Assembly (NCBI GenBank): GCA_965279075.1
Contig: CBDIHI010000012.1
Coordinates: 62,001-126,000 of the forward strand
Source of the DNA: SZAS-79 sp965279075
GTDB lineage: Bacteria > Pseudomonadota > Gammaproteobacteria > Burkholderiales > SG8-39
Direction of reading: 5' to 3'
Length of the DNA: 64,000 nt
The position numbers and the translations under genes are program-made. A model generated the notes under the pieces. It was not told the origin of the DNA and did not search any database. It was given only the letters and a program-made list of their open reading frames with translations. This document shows positions 49,477 to 57,701 of the stretch, one piece after another (position 1 is the first letter of the stretch; each line of letters opens with the position of its first letter).

Positions 49477-51093
49477 TCAGCGCGGGATCTGCTGGAACAT
49501 GCGGCGGTACTGCTCCGCCTTCGCGTCCTTCGCCGCCTTCTCGGCATCGGCGGCGGCTTTCGCCTTCGCTTCCGCCTCGGCCTTGGCCTTGGCGTCCGCC
49601 TCCGCCTTCGCTTTCGCCTCGGCTTCCGCGCGGGCCTGCGCTTCCTGCGCGGCTTTTGCCGCAGCGCCCTTGCCCGAGCGCGCATCGCTGTCGGCCCTGG
49701 CTTTGGCCTCGGCCTGGGCCTTGGCATCCGCCAGTGCCTTGGTTTTCGCTTCCGCCTGCGCTTTCGCGTCGGCTTGCGCCTTGGCCCTCGCCTCCGCAGC
49801 GGAGGCGGCCTTGGCTTCAGCCGCCGCCTTTGCGTCGGCCTGGGCTTTGGACCGGGCTTCCGCCGCCGCGGCTTTTGCGTCGGCAGCATCCTTGGCCTTG
49901 GCCTGTGCGGCCTCCTTTGTGGCTGCCGCAGCCGGCGCCGCTTGCGGCGCCTCGACTTTCGGCGCGACTTTCGGTTCGGGCTTCGGCGCCGGTTTCGGTT
50001 CGGCTTTCGCCGCGGGCGGCGGTTCCTCGCGCTTCCTTTGCTCGGACAGTCGCTGCAGCTCGGCCTGCCCGGCCTTGCGGTCCTCGCCGATCGCAGTGCG
50101 CAGGGCCGTAAGCGAGGCCACGGCTTCGTTCAGCAGGCGCAGGGCTTCGACGCCCTCCTTGCCCTTCACCGCGACCGCGGCGGCGTTCAGGTTACCTTCG
50201 GCCTTGGGCAGCCCGGCGGGGCCTTCGGTACGCTCGCGGAATTTTTTCTCGAGCTCGGTGTTCATGGCCGCCTTGTCGCGCGCTTCGCGCAGCGCGACCT
50301 CGAGCGGGGCTTTTTCCTGGGGCGTGCGCGCCGTGCGGACCTGGCCCTCCAGCCGCTCGATATCCTTGGCCGCCTGGGCCCCCGCCTCCTTCAGGTCGCG
50401 CCGGTCGTTGTCGAAGAGTTTCAGCAGCGATCGCGCTTCGCCATCGAGGCGGGCGGCGTCGAGCTCGGCCTTGCGCGCAGCGTCACCGCCGGACCCCATC
50501 CCCTTCATCAGCGCGAACCCGATACCGGCCGCGAGCACCACGGCGGCCACGGCGCCCCCGATGATCGCGAACCTCCTGCTGGAGGACCCGGCGGGCTGCT
50601 GCGCAGGTGCCGGCGCTGGTGGGGGTGCCGGCTCAGGGCGTGAAGGCGCCGGCGCCGGAGCGGCAACCGGCGCAGGGGCGGGCGCAGGCGCGGGGGGCGG
50701 GGCGGCCGGGCGAGGCGGCGGGGCGGCAGGGCGGGGCGGTGGCACGACAGCCGCAGGCTGCGGCGCGGGTCGGGCCTCGACGCCCACGACTTCCATTTCG
50801 TAGACGTCCATCACGAGGAAGTCGCCCACATGGACCATCGCCTGCGTGCCCGGCGGCTGCTGGCGGCCGTTCAGGGATACGGGGAAGTACTGCGACGCGA
50901 CGGTCATCAGGTAGCCGCCCGGCGCCTTCGCCAGTTCGACCTGCACGCGCGAGAGGCGTTTCTCGGGGTCGCTCAACTTCAGCGTGCACGTGCTGCCGCG
51001 GCCGATCGTGATCGGGTCGCCCTCCAGCACGCGCTCCCCCGCGTACGTCGTCCCGTTTGGCGTGATGTTGAAAAGCTTGAGCGACAGCGTCAT
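49477..51093 (-). CDS. FHA-domain membrane protein with TolA-like Ala/Lys-rich C-terminal coiled coil
   Basis: 538 aa from the ATG at 51093. Residues 1-105 look like an FHA phosphopeptide-binding domain (Ile-Thr-Ile-Gly-Arg-Gly, Leu-Ser-Arg-Val-Gln, Leu-Asn-Gly). A Pro/Ala linker runs to about 165 and one membrane helix spans about 172-192. After it, 340 residues of charged Ala/Lys/Glu helix end in long Ala-Lys-Ala-Glu/Ala-Asp repeats like TolA domain II. The layout is a cytoplasmic FHA sensor tethered to a periplasm-spanning helix. No kinase or secretion genes are adjacent; function unknown. Confidence 0.75.
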   Translation of the reverse strand: MTLSLKLFNITPNGTTYAGERVLEGDPITIGRGSTCTLKLSDPEKRLSRVQVELAKAPGGYLMTVASQYFPVSLNGRQQPPGTQAMVHVGDFLVMDVYEMEVVGVEARPAPQPAAVVPPPRPAAPPPRPAAPPPAPAPAPAPVAAPAPAPSRPEPAPPPAPAPAQQPAGSSSRRFAIIGGAVAAVVLAAGIGFALMKGMGSGGDAARKAELDAARLDGEARSLLKLFDNDRRDLKEAGAQAAKDIERLEGQVRTARTPQEKAPLEVALREARDKAAMNTELEKKFRERTEGPAGLPKAEGNLNAAAVAVKGKEGVEALRLLNEAVASLTALRTAIGEDRKAGQAELQRLSEQRKREEPPPAAKAEPKPAPKPEPKVAPKVEAPQAAPAAAATKEAAQAKAKDAADAKAAAAEARSKAQADAKAAAEAKAASAAEARAKAQADAKAQAEAKTKALADAKAQAEAKARADSDARSGKGAAAKAAQEAQARAEAEAKAKAEADAKAKAEAEAKAKAAADAEKAAKDAKAEQYRRMFQQIPR

Positions 51094-51199
51094 GGATCCA
51101 GGCACCTGAACTGGAGGATTGCCGGCGAATGCGGCGGCGAAGTCGGGAGTCTAATCGGTCGAAGCACCGCCGGCGCGTCCCTTGAGGTCGCGCCGGCGG

Positions 51200-52357
51200 T
51201 CAGCCGGCTTTGGAGGGACGCACCTCGATGCCTGCGATGCGAGCGAGTTCCCGGTGCACGCGGCCCACGCGCTCGACTTCGCCCTTGGCGGGGAAGCGCT
51301 CGTAGAAGCCTTCGGCGCGGAACGCCTTGATCTGCTCGCGCCATGGGGCGAGGCGCTTCTCCCAGCGGTTTACGCGGCCTTCGACGGGGTCGCCGTCGGC
51401 ATGCGCGAGGTCGGAGCAGACGCGGATCATCGCCTTGATGGTCACGGGGCGGGTCACCATGTAGTTGTCGTGCCCCCAGGCGTCGTCCCAGACGCGCTCG
51501 GCGGCCTTGAGGAAGTCGCGCAGCATGCCGTAGTAGCGCCCGGCTTCCTTGGCGCTGCCGCCCGCGACCTGGATCTTGCGCCACTCGCGGTTGGTCCAGC
51601 GCTGCAGCTCGTTGAAGAGCTCGGCCTGGAGGATCCACTTGTCCTTCTGGCTGCGGCCGCCGAGGCGGTTGATCCGGTAGCGCAGGGGGCTGTCGCCCTC
51701 CGAATACAGCGCCCCGACCATGCGCGAGGCGAACTTGCGGTGCGGCTCGGCCCAGGACACCCGCTCGTACAGGTCGACGAGGTGGCTCTTGTTGATGCGC
51801 GTCGGCGTCGAGTTGATGATCACGAACATCTCGGTCGCGAAGTCCTCGCTGCGGCCGTCGAAGATCATGCAGGGCACGTTGATCGCGGCGGCCTCGTCGG
51901 GCCGGTCCTCGAGGTGGAACCGGAGCGCGGCGAGGCGGTGCTGGCCGTCGACGATCAGGAATTTCTTCTGCGGCTCGGACAGGTGGCCGATGCCCTCCAT
52001 CCCGGCGGTCCGGAAGCCGAGCTTCTCGGAGGTGAACAGCAGCACCGTGCCCGGGATCGGCGGCTGGGTGATCGCCGTTTCGTAGAAGTTCTTGAGCTGC
52101 TTGACCTTGCCCTTGGACACCGCGCGCTGGAAGGCCTTGTCGCTGCGTTCGATCTTGGAAATGAACTGGGCGATTTCGTCATCGGCGGAGATTTTCGCGG
52201 GGGCGATTTCCTCGCCTTCGCCGTAGAACCGGCTGATGAACTGGACCTTGCCGAGCAGGTCCCTGGCGGGAACGCTGGCGAAGTAAAAGATGCCGTCCTT
52301 TTGGCGTATCTGCGTGGCGAGCACTTTGTCCTCCCCTCCCAGGTTGGGCGCGTCCAT
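51200..52357 (-). CDS. DGQHR-domain protein (DndB-like), orphan
   Basis: 385 aa. The diagnostic Asp-Gly-Gln-His-Arg is at residues 137-141 (Val-Asp-Gly-Gln-His-Arg-Leu-Ala-Ala-Leu), followed by an Asn-Ser-Thr-Pro-Thr-Arg-Ile segment, as in DndB and related ParB/sulfiredoxin-fold-like proteins. DndB regulates DNA phosphorothioation, but no dnd genes are in this window. Its start is preceded by an AT-rich stretch (52358-52510) with no gene. The role of stand-alone members is not established to my knowledge. Confidence 0.82.
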   Translation of the reverse strand: MDAPNLGGEDKVLATQIRQKDGIFYFASVPARDLLGKVQFISRFYGEGEEIAPAKISADDEIAQFISKIERSDKAFQRAVSKGKVKQLKNFYETAITQPPIPGTVLLFTSEKLGFRTAGMEGIGHLSEPQKKFLIVDGQHRLAALRFHLEDRPDEAAAINVPCMIFDGRSEDFATEMFVIINSTPTRINKSHLVDLYERVSWAEPHRKFASRMVGALYSEGDSPLRYRINRLGGRSQKDKWILQAELFNELQRWTNREWRKIQVAGGSAKEAGRYYGMLRDFLKAAERVWDDAWGHDNYMVTRPVTIKAMIRVCSDLAHADGDPVEGRVNRWEKRLAPWREQIKAFRAEGFYERFPAKGEVERVGRVHRELARIAGIEVRPSKAG

Positions 52358-52510
52358 GCGCGCCGACAGGAAATATAGCCGAGTTTTGGGGAAGCGGGTA
52401 CTCCGGTATCGTAAATCTCAAAGAATCTTCTACGGAAGTCCGCACCAGGAGCCGGGTTCCGGGCAGAAGATATATCCGGAACGGTATATTTCAGGCGGCC
52501 AGGCCGCGTT

Positions 52511-53338
52511 TCAGGGCAGCGCCAGCCGGAGGGCCTCCCGGGCGAGCGCACCTTCGGGCCTGGCGAGCCGCTCGAGGATGGAGAAGTGGTTGTCGCCCGG
52601 CAGGACGAACTCGCCGAAGGGCCGGCCGGCGGCCTGGAGGGCGGCGGCGTACTCGCGCGATTGGCGGATCAGCTCCGGTAGTTCGGCCGCGCCGACGGCC
52701 ACGCTGACGGGGACCGCAGGGAGGGACAGGGACATCGGAGAGTTAGCGCCTGCTTCCGCTTTATCCATTGCCATGGGCTCGTTCAAGTAGGAAAGGCGGA
52801 TCGGCTCCAAGTCGAACAGGCCGCTGATCGGGAGCGCCGCGGTCACCCCGGGCAGGCGGGCCGCCATGGCCGTCAGGTGCCCGCCGGCGGAGTGGCCGGA
52901 GACCACGAGTTGCGGGCCTGCCCCCAGTTCGCGCTGCAAGTGGTCGGCCAGCCACCCTACGCACGCGGCGATCTCGGCCACGATCTGCGTCATCTTCGCC
53001 TGCGGGGCGAGCGTGTACTCGACCAGGGCGAAGTTGATGTCGTGGGCGAGCATGCCCTCGGCGATGAAGGCGTGCGGTTCCTTCTCGTTCCACTGCCAGT
53101 ACCCGCCGTGGATGAAGGCGAGCGTCGGGCGGCCGGGGGCCTTCGCGTGGAAGAAGTCGAGCCGCTGGCGGGGGCCGCTGCCGTAGGCGAGGTCCCGCGA
53201 GACTTTTGCCGAGGCATAGACCGCGTCGCTGCGTTCCGACCAGTCCTCCTTCAGCGACACGAGCCGGGGTTCGACCGCGCGATTGTTGTACGCGGCGTCG
53301 AGTTCGGCCTGCGAAAACGTCCGGTAGACCTTCGTCAT
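52511..53338 (-). CDS. Alpha/beta hydrolase (arylformamidase/BD-FAE-like)
   Basis: 275 aa. The oxyanion motif His-Gly-Gly-Tyr-Trp (near residue 77), nucleophile elbow Gly-His-Ser-Ala-Gly-Gly (near 149) and catalytic His in Gly-Asp-Asn-His-Phe (near 251) identify the kynurenine-formamidase-like branch, which hydrolyses formamides or esters. It is the last of five genes, overlapping the RidA stop in ATGA, so it is likely to act on the same pathway. Confidence 0.87.
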   Translation of the reverse strand: MTKVYRTFSQAELDAAYNNRAVEPRLVSLKEDWSERSDAVYASAKVSRDLAYGSGPRQRLDFFHAKAPGRPTLAFIHGGYWQWNEKEPHAFIAEGMLAHDINFALVEYTLAPQAKMTQIVAEIAACVGWLADHLQRELGAGPQLVVSGHSAGGHLTAMAARLPGVTAALPISGLFDLEPIRLSYLNEPMAMDKAEAGANSPMSLSLPAVPVSVAVGAAELPELIRQSREYAAALQAAGRPFGEFVLPGDNHFSILERLARPEGALAREALRLALP

Positions 53339-53742
53339 GCGCGCTTCTCCCCCAGCACCGCCACGGCCTTGATCTCGATGAGGGCGCCCGGCCGGATCAG
53401 GCCCGCCACCTGCACGCCGGTCGCCGCCGGGTAGGGCGGGCCGCCGAAGACTTTCTTGCGGACGGCCGCGGTCTGCGCGTAGCCCTCAAGCGCCAGGTAG
53501 TAGTCGGTGGTCTCGACGACGTTGGAGAAGTCCGCGCCCGCCGCGGCGAGGATGCGGCCCATCTTCTCGAAGATGTATTCCGTCTGCCGGACGATGTCGC
53601 CTTCGCCGACCAGGGCGCCTTTCTCGTCGGCCGAGGTCATGCCGGAAATGTAGAGCAGGTTTCCCACCCTGACGCCCGGGGAGAAGGTGAAGCGGTCGCT
53701 CCAGCCCGTCGAAGGGATCACCGCTTCGTAGATCTTCTTCAT
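53335..53742 (-). CDS. RidA/YjgF-family protein
   Basis: 135 aa from the ATG at 53742. It has Leu-Leu-Tyr-Ile-Ser-Gly-Met, a Thr-Asp-Tyr-Tyr near the middle, Tyr-Pro-Ala-Ala-Thr-Gly-Val-Gln-Val in place of the Pro-Ala-Arg-Ser/Thr region, and a C-terminal Ile-Glu-Ile-Lys-Ala. RidA proper uses an Arg to deaminate enamines; that Arg is not obvious here, so this may be a catabolic RidA-like enzyme rather than a RidA deaminase. Both its ends overlap neighbouring genes by 4 nt. Confidence 0.85.
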   Translation of the reverse strand: MKKIYEAVIPSTGWSDRFTFSPGVRVGNLLYISGMTSADEKGALVGEGDIVRQTEYIFEKMGRILAAAGADFSNVVETTDYYLALEGYAQTAAVRKKVFGGPPYPAATGVQVAGLIRPGALIEIKAVAVLGEKRA

Positions 53743-54197
53743 GCCGGCCGCCGCTTGATGAGGTAGGTGTGGAAGCCCGAGAGTACGACTTCCCCGCGCT
53801 GGTTGGTGAGGCTCACGGCGAATTTCACCACGCCATGGGCCGGGTTGCGCGTCTCGCGCGCTTCCTCGACCTGCATGACCGGCGTGACCGTGTCGCCCAG
53901 CAGCACGGGCTTCACGAACTTCCCGCCCTGCTCCAGGAAGGCGATCATCGAGTCCTCGACGTTGTCCGACAGCGGCGTCGCGCCGAGCGCGGTCACCGAC
54001 ATCAGCAGGAGGCCGTGCGCCAGCGGCGCGCCGAACACGGTCTTCTTCGCGTATTCGGCATTGTAGTGCAGCGGGTGGGCGTCGCCCGTGAGTTTGGAGA
54101 ACCCCTGGAACGCCGCGTCGTCCATCGCGTGCGGCGGCCCCGCGAACCTCCGTCCGGGCGTGAAATCCTCGAACCAGTACTGCGGGGCGGCCGGCAC
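53739..54197 (-). CDS. MaoC-family (R)-hydratase-like protein
   Basis: 152 aa, a hot-dog fold. The hydratase motif is clear: Asp-Ala-His-Pro-Leu-His-Tyr near residue 39, with the catalytic Asp and His, then Gly-Ala-Pro-Leu-Ala-His-Gly. The single-domain type acts on enoyl-CoA or mesaconyl-CoA-like substrates. It lies 3 nt after the next MaoC-like gene and overlaps the RidA gene by 4 nt. Confidence 0.86.
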   Translation of the reverse strand: MPAAPQYWFEDFTPGRRFAGPPHAMDDAAFQGFSKLTGDAHPLHYNAEYAKKTVFGAPLAHGLLLMSVTALGATPLSDNVEDSMIAFLEQGGKFVKPVLLGDTVTPVMQVEEARETRNPAHGVVKFAVSLTNQRGEVVLSGFHTYLIKRRPA

Positions 54198-54200
54198 GGG

Positions 54201-54572
54201 TTACTTCCCCCGCAGCGTGGACTTGCCGATCATCACCGTGTCCTTGCCCGGGGTGCTGACCCGCGCGACGATGTTGTCGGCCTCGTCGAGCTCGGTCAGC
54301 TGGTCGTCGCCGGGGCAGACCGGCCCGGTCCAGCGCACCGAGACGCGGCCGTTGTAATAGAACTCCCTGCCGAACTTCTCCAGCCCCAGGTCCACGGCAG
54401 GCGCCATGTTGTGCATGCCGTGCGCGAGCGTGCCGCGGAAGCCCCGCTTGATGCAGTAGTCGTGGTCGTAGTGCAGGATGTCCCAGTCGCCGTTCAGCTT
54501 GCCGTAGCGGTCGATCTTCTCCTGCGTCATGCGGACGGTGTGCTCGAGCTTCCCGTGCTTGGTGTTGGACAT
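54201..54572 (-). CDS. MaoC-like hot-dog subunit (hydratase-motif subunit)
   Basis: 123 aa. The hydratase-2 pattern reads Asn-Gly-Asp-Trp-Asp-Ile-Leu-His-Tyr-Asp, then Gly-Thr-Leu-Ala-His-Gly-Met, so the catalytic Asp/His pair is kept. The next gene upstream looks like the non-catalytic partner, as in two-subunit HadA/HadB-type hydratases. Product and partner genes are 3 nt apart. Confidence 0.82.
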   Translation of the reverse strand: MSNTKHGKLEHTVRMTQEKIDRYGKLNGDWDILHYDHDYCIKRGFRGTLAHGMHNMAPAVDLGLEKFGREFYYNGRVSVRWTGPVCPGDDQLTELDEADNIVARVSTPGKDTVMIGKSTLRGK

Positions 54573-54575
54573 GGC

Positions 54576-55025
54576 TTACTCCGGCAATGCGAAGGTGTTT
54601 TCGACTTCGGCGAGCAGCTGCCCGTCGGCGCGGCGGTAGCGGCCCTTCCACTTGATGAACTTGTGGGTCTTCTTCTCGTACTTCTCGGTGACCTCGCCCG
54701 AGAGGCGGATATCCGTATTCTCGTCGCGCCAGATGGGGTGGTGGTAGTTGAACGCCACCTCGCACATGATGATCCCCTGGATCGGCGGGTACTTCTGGTA
54801 GAGCGTGGAGGTCATGTAGACGCAGAGCACGTCGGGGGGCGCCGCCTTGCGGCCATCGACGACGTAGAGCTTCTCGTCGCCTTCCACCGCCGCGATGTAC
54901 TCGTCGATGATCTGGGGCGTGATCGTGAAGCTGACCTCGCCCATCTTCGCGCCGACCTCGAATTCGGCGTAGCGCGTGCCGGGTGTGGCGCCTTCCCGGA
55001 CTTTCACTTCCGCGGGCCTCGTCAT
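54576..55025 (-). CDS. MaoC_dehydrat_N/FAS1-like hot-dog subunit
   Basis: 149 aa from the ATG at 55025. It resembles the N-terminal half of double-hot-dog hydratases (Tyr-Ala-Glu-Phe-Glu-Val-Gly near residue 18, Ala-Pro-Pro-Asp-Val-Leu near 62, Glu-Val-Ala-Phe-Asn-Tyr-His-His-Pro-Ile near 88) and lacks the Asp-x4-His hydratase motif. It probably forms a heterodimer with the next subunit. It is the first gene of the five-gene operon; no clear promoter is read. Confidence 0.8.
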   Translation of the reverse strand: MTRPAEVKVREGATPGTRYAEFEVGAKMGEVSFTITPQIIDEYIAAVEGDEKLYVVDGRKAAPPDVLCVYMTSTLYQKYPPIQGIIMCEVAFNYHHPIWRDENTDIRLSGEVTEKYEKKTHKFIKWKGRYRRADGQLLAEVENTFALPE

Positions 55026-55151
55026 TGCGTGACTCCTTGAGTTCCTGGACCGCCCCATTGTAGGAAAAATCCGCGCGGCGCATCGCCGCATCGAACCGAC
55101 GTTTCGCAGTTCCGGCAAGACGGGCCGCTAGGCGAACCTGCCACCCCCTTC

Positions 55152-55160
55152 TGGTATAAA
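55152..55160 (+). promoter_or_regulatory. Extended -10 promoter of pyk
   Basis: TGGTATAAA (TATAAA at 55155-55160), an extended -10, lies 27 nt upstream of the pyk ATG. The leader would be about 20 nt. Confidence 0.55.
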
Positions 55161-55187
55161 GTGTTTCGCACAAACAGAGGGACTCCC

Positions 55188-56621
55188 ATGCTCCGCAGCA
55201 CCAAGATCGTCGCCACCCTGGGGCCCGCCTCTTCCGACCCCGCCGTCCTCGAGAAGATGATCCGCGCCGGCGTCGACGTGGTGCGGCTGAATTTCTCCCA
55301 CGGCACCGCCGAGGACCACATAAAGCGCGCCCAGCTCGTCAAGGACGTGGGCCGGGATGTCGGCCGCACGGTCGGGATCATGGCCGACCTGCAGGGTCCC
55401 AAGATCCGCGTCGGCAAGTTCGCCGACGGCAAGATCATGCTCGAAAAAGGCCAGAAGTTCGTGCTGGATGCCGAGATCGAGATGGGTAACGCCGAGCGCG
55501 CCGGCCTCGACTACAAGGAACTGCCGCGGGACGTGTCGGCGGGTTCGGTGCTGTTGCTCGACGACGGCAAGATCGTGCTCGACGTGGTCGCGGTGCGCGG
55601 CACGGAAGTCCACACCACGGTGCGCCACGGCGGGGTGCTGTCGAACAACAAGGGCATCAACCGGCAGGGTGGCGGCCTCACCGCGCCCGCGCTGACCGCG
55701 AAGGACATGGAGGACATCAAGACCGCGGCGAAGCTGAACGCGGACTACCTCGCGGTGTCCTTCCCCAAAACCGGCGCCGACATGTACATGGCGAGGGAAC
55801 TCATGCGCGCGGCCGGCGGCAAGGCGCTCCTGATCGCCAAGATCGAGCGTGCGGAGGCGATCCCCGCGCTCGAGGACATCATGAAGGCCTGCGACGGCAT
55901 CATGGTCGCGCGCGGCGACCTCGCCGTGGAAGTGGGGGATGCCTCGGTGCCCGCGCTGCAGAAGCGCATGATCCGCATGGCGCGCGAGAACAACAAGCTC
56001 ACCATCACCGCCACGCAGATGATGGAGTCGATGATCTCGAGTCCCATCCCGACGCGTGCGGAGGTTTCGGACGTGGCCAACGCGGTGCTTGACGGCACCG
56101 ATGCCGTGATGCTGTCGGCGGAGTCGGCCAGCGGGAAGTATCCGGTCGAGGCGATCGAGGCGATGGACCGCATCTGCATCGAGGCCGAGCAGTCGCACCC
56201 GGTGAACCTCGACCAGGACTTCCTCAACCGGACCTTCACGCGGGTCGACCAGTCGATCGCGATGGCGGCGCTGTTCACGGCCTTCCACCTCAAGGTGAAG
56301 GCCATCGCGTCGCTGACCGAATCGGGATCGACCGCCTTGTGGATGAGCCGCCTGAACTGCGGCGTGCCCATCTACGCGCTGACCGCGCAGACCGCGACCC
56401 GCTACCGGGTCTCGCTCTTTCGCGACACCTACCCGCTGGTGGTGAAGTACGTCGGCTTCGACCGCGAGGAGCTGCTCATGGAGGCCGAGAACGTGCTGAA
56501 GGCCAACGGCGTGGTCGAGGACGGCGACCTGATCGTGCTGACCATCGGCGAACCGATCGGCAAGGCGGGCGGGACCAACACGATGAAAATCGTCAAGGTC
56601 GGCGAAAACAGGAAACTCTAA
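55188..56621 (+). CDS. pyk: Pyruvate kinase
   Basis: 477 aa from the ATG at 55188. The N-terminal Thr-Lys-Ile-Val-Ala-Thr-Leu-Gly-Pro-Ala-Ser, Arg-Leu-Asn-Phe-Ser-His-Gly, the active-site Lys in Leu-Leu-Ile-Ala-Lys-Ile-Glu-Arg and Met-Val-Ala-Arg-Gly-Asp-Leu-Ala-Val-Glu are all present. It makes pyruvate and ATP. Divergent from the MaoC operon and convergent with the MetE-like gene, sharing a CTAA (56618-56621). Confidence 0.96.
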   Translation: MLRSTKIVATLGPASSDPAVLEKMIRAGVDVVRLNFSHGTAEDHIKRAQLVKDVGRDVGRTVGIMADLQGPKIRVGKFADGKIMLEKGQKFVLDAEIEMGNAERAGLDYKELPRDVSAGSVLLLDDGKIVLDVVAVRGTEVHTTVRHGGVLSNNKGINRQGGGLTAPALTAKDMEDIKTAAKLNADYLAVSFPKTGADMYMARELMRAAGGKALLIAKIERAEAIPALEDIMKACDGIMVARGDLAVEVGDASVPALQKRMIRMARENNKLTITATQMMESMISSPIPTRAEVSDVANAVLDGTDAVMLSAESASGKYPVEAIEAMDRICIEAEQSHPVNLDQDFLNRTFTRVDQSIAMAALFTAFHLKVKAIASLTESGSTALWMSRLNCGVPIYALTAQTATRYRVSLFRDTYPLVVKYVGFDREELLMEAENVLKANGVVEDGDLIVLTIGEPIGKAGGTNTMKIVKVGENRKL

Positions 56622-57631
56622 CGTCCCTCATACAGGTCGCGTCCCGCGACCAGCGCGCGAATCTTGCCGTCGGCCATCGTGCGCTTGAGGTTCCAGAAGC
56701 CGCAGTCGGGGTGGATGTAGGTCACCCGCCCGCGACCGATCGCCTTCTCCGCCCTCTCGATGGACCGGGCGATCGCGTCGGCCGATTCCACCATGGTGGA
56801 CTTGATGTCGACGACGCCGAGACCCATGCCTATCCCCTTGCGCAGGTCCTTGAACACGGCGAGTTCCTCGGCCGGGCGGTGCGCGTTCTCCATGACGATG
56901 TGGTCCACATGGAGCGAGTTCAGGTATTTCATGAGCTTGCCCCAGTTGCCGCGCTGGATGCTCTGCCCGCCGTAGTTGCCGAAGCACAGGTGCACGGCCG
57001 CCTTGGCGTTCTTCGGCACGGCGTCGAGCACGCGGTTGATGGCCTCGGCGGCCCACTCCCACTCGTCGGGGTGGCCGGGCAGGTTGGCTTCGTCCAGCTG
57101 GACGACGTCCGCATCGAGCTGTTTCACCTGTTTGGCGAGCGCATCGGCGATCGCCATCGCGAGCTTGGGCGTGTTGCGGTAATGCTTGTCGAGCAGGGTC
57201 TTGGCCAGCATGTGCGGGCCGGTCAGCGTGAACTTCAGCGGCTTCGTGGCGAGCGCCTTGGCGCGCGCGCAGGCCATCGGCAAGTCGAGCGACCCGCCGC
57301 CGACCTTGCCGTCCACGAGGCCCGGGGGACGCGTGCGAAAGCGCATGCCCGAGTCCTTGCGGTACATGAACAGCTCGTCGAAGCTCATCTCGGTGCGGAT
57401 TCCCGACATCGGGCGCACGAAGTACTCGATCATGCCGTTGGTCTCGGGGTGGTTGACGTCGAAGCGGTACAGTTCGCCGTCGCAGACCACGTCGATGCCC
57501 GCCTGCTCCTGGGTGTGGATCACCACGCGGGTCGCATCGGCCAGCGCCTGCTCGGAGGGCAGCGCGACGAGCCAGTCGGGGACCGGGTACGAACCGACGA
57601 CGGTGGTCTGGATGCGGGGGGCTTTGCTCAC
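56618..57631 (-). CDS. Short MetE-like (cobalamin-independent methionine synthase C-terminal domain family) protein
   Basis: 337 aa from a GTG at 57631 with GGAG upstream. It corresponds to the C-terminal catalytic barrel of MetE only. Zinc ligands are in place: His214 and Cys216 (Val-His-Leu-Cys-Phe-Gly-Asn) and Cys310 (Pro-Asp-Cys-Gly). The N-terminal folate-binding half of MetE is missing. Short relatives include core-MetE enzymes that use other methyl donors and epoxyalkane:CoM transferase-like proteins. The reaction is therefore open: zinc-activated thiol alkyl transfer. Confidence 0.83.
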   Translation of the reverse strand: MSKAPRIQTTVVGSYPVPDWLVALPSEQALADATRVVIHTQEQAGIDVVCDGELYRFDVNHPETNGMIEYFVRPMSGIRTEMSFDELFMYRKDSGMRFRTRPPGLVDGKVGGGSLDLPMACARAKALATKPLKFTLTGPHMLAKTLLDKHYRNTPKLAMAIADALAKQVKQLDADVVQLDEANLPGHPDEWEWAAEAINRVLDAVPKNAKAAVHLCFGNYGGQSIQRGNWGKLMKYLNSLHVDHIVMENAHRPAEELAVFKDLRKGIGMGLGVVDIKSTMVESADAIARSIERAEKAIGRGRVTYIHPDCGFWNLKRTMADGKIRALVAGRDLYEGR

Positions 57632-57655
57632 GGGGACTCCTCGGTTTCGAGCGCC

Positions 57656-57665
57656 GATTATAATC
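57656..57665. promoter_or_regulatory. Palindromic -10 shared by two divergent genes
   Basis: GATTATAATC is a perfect palindrome and yields TATAAT on both strands (57659-57664 plus, 57662-57657 minus). It lies between the MetE-like gene (start 57631) and the epimerase gene (start 57702). Neither strand has a strong -35. Confidence 0.5.
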
Positions 57666-57701
57666 AGCCGTATCTTCTTTTCACCAACGGGTTAATTCAG
57701 C

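Noticed and set aside
49477..50000. The Ala/Lys repeat region as a DNA tandem repeat or CRISPR-like element
   Set aside because: The periodicity is codon-level and degenerate within a single coding frame; it is protein low complexity.
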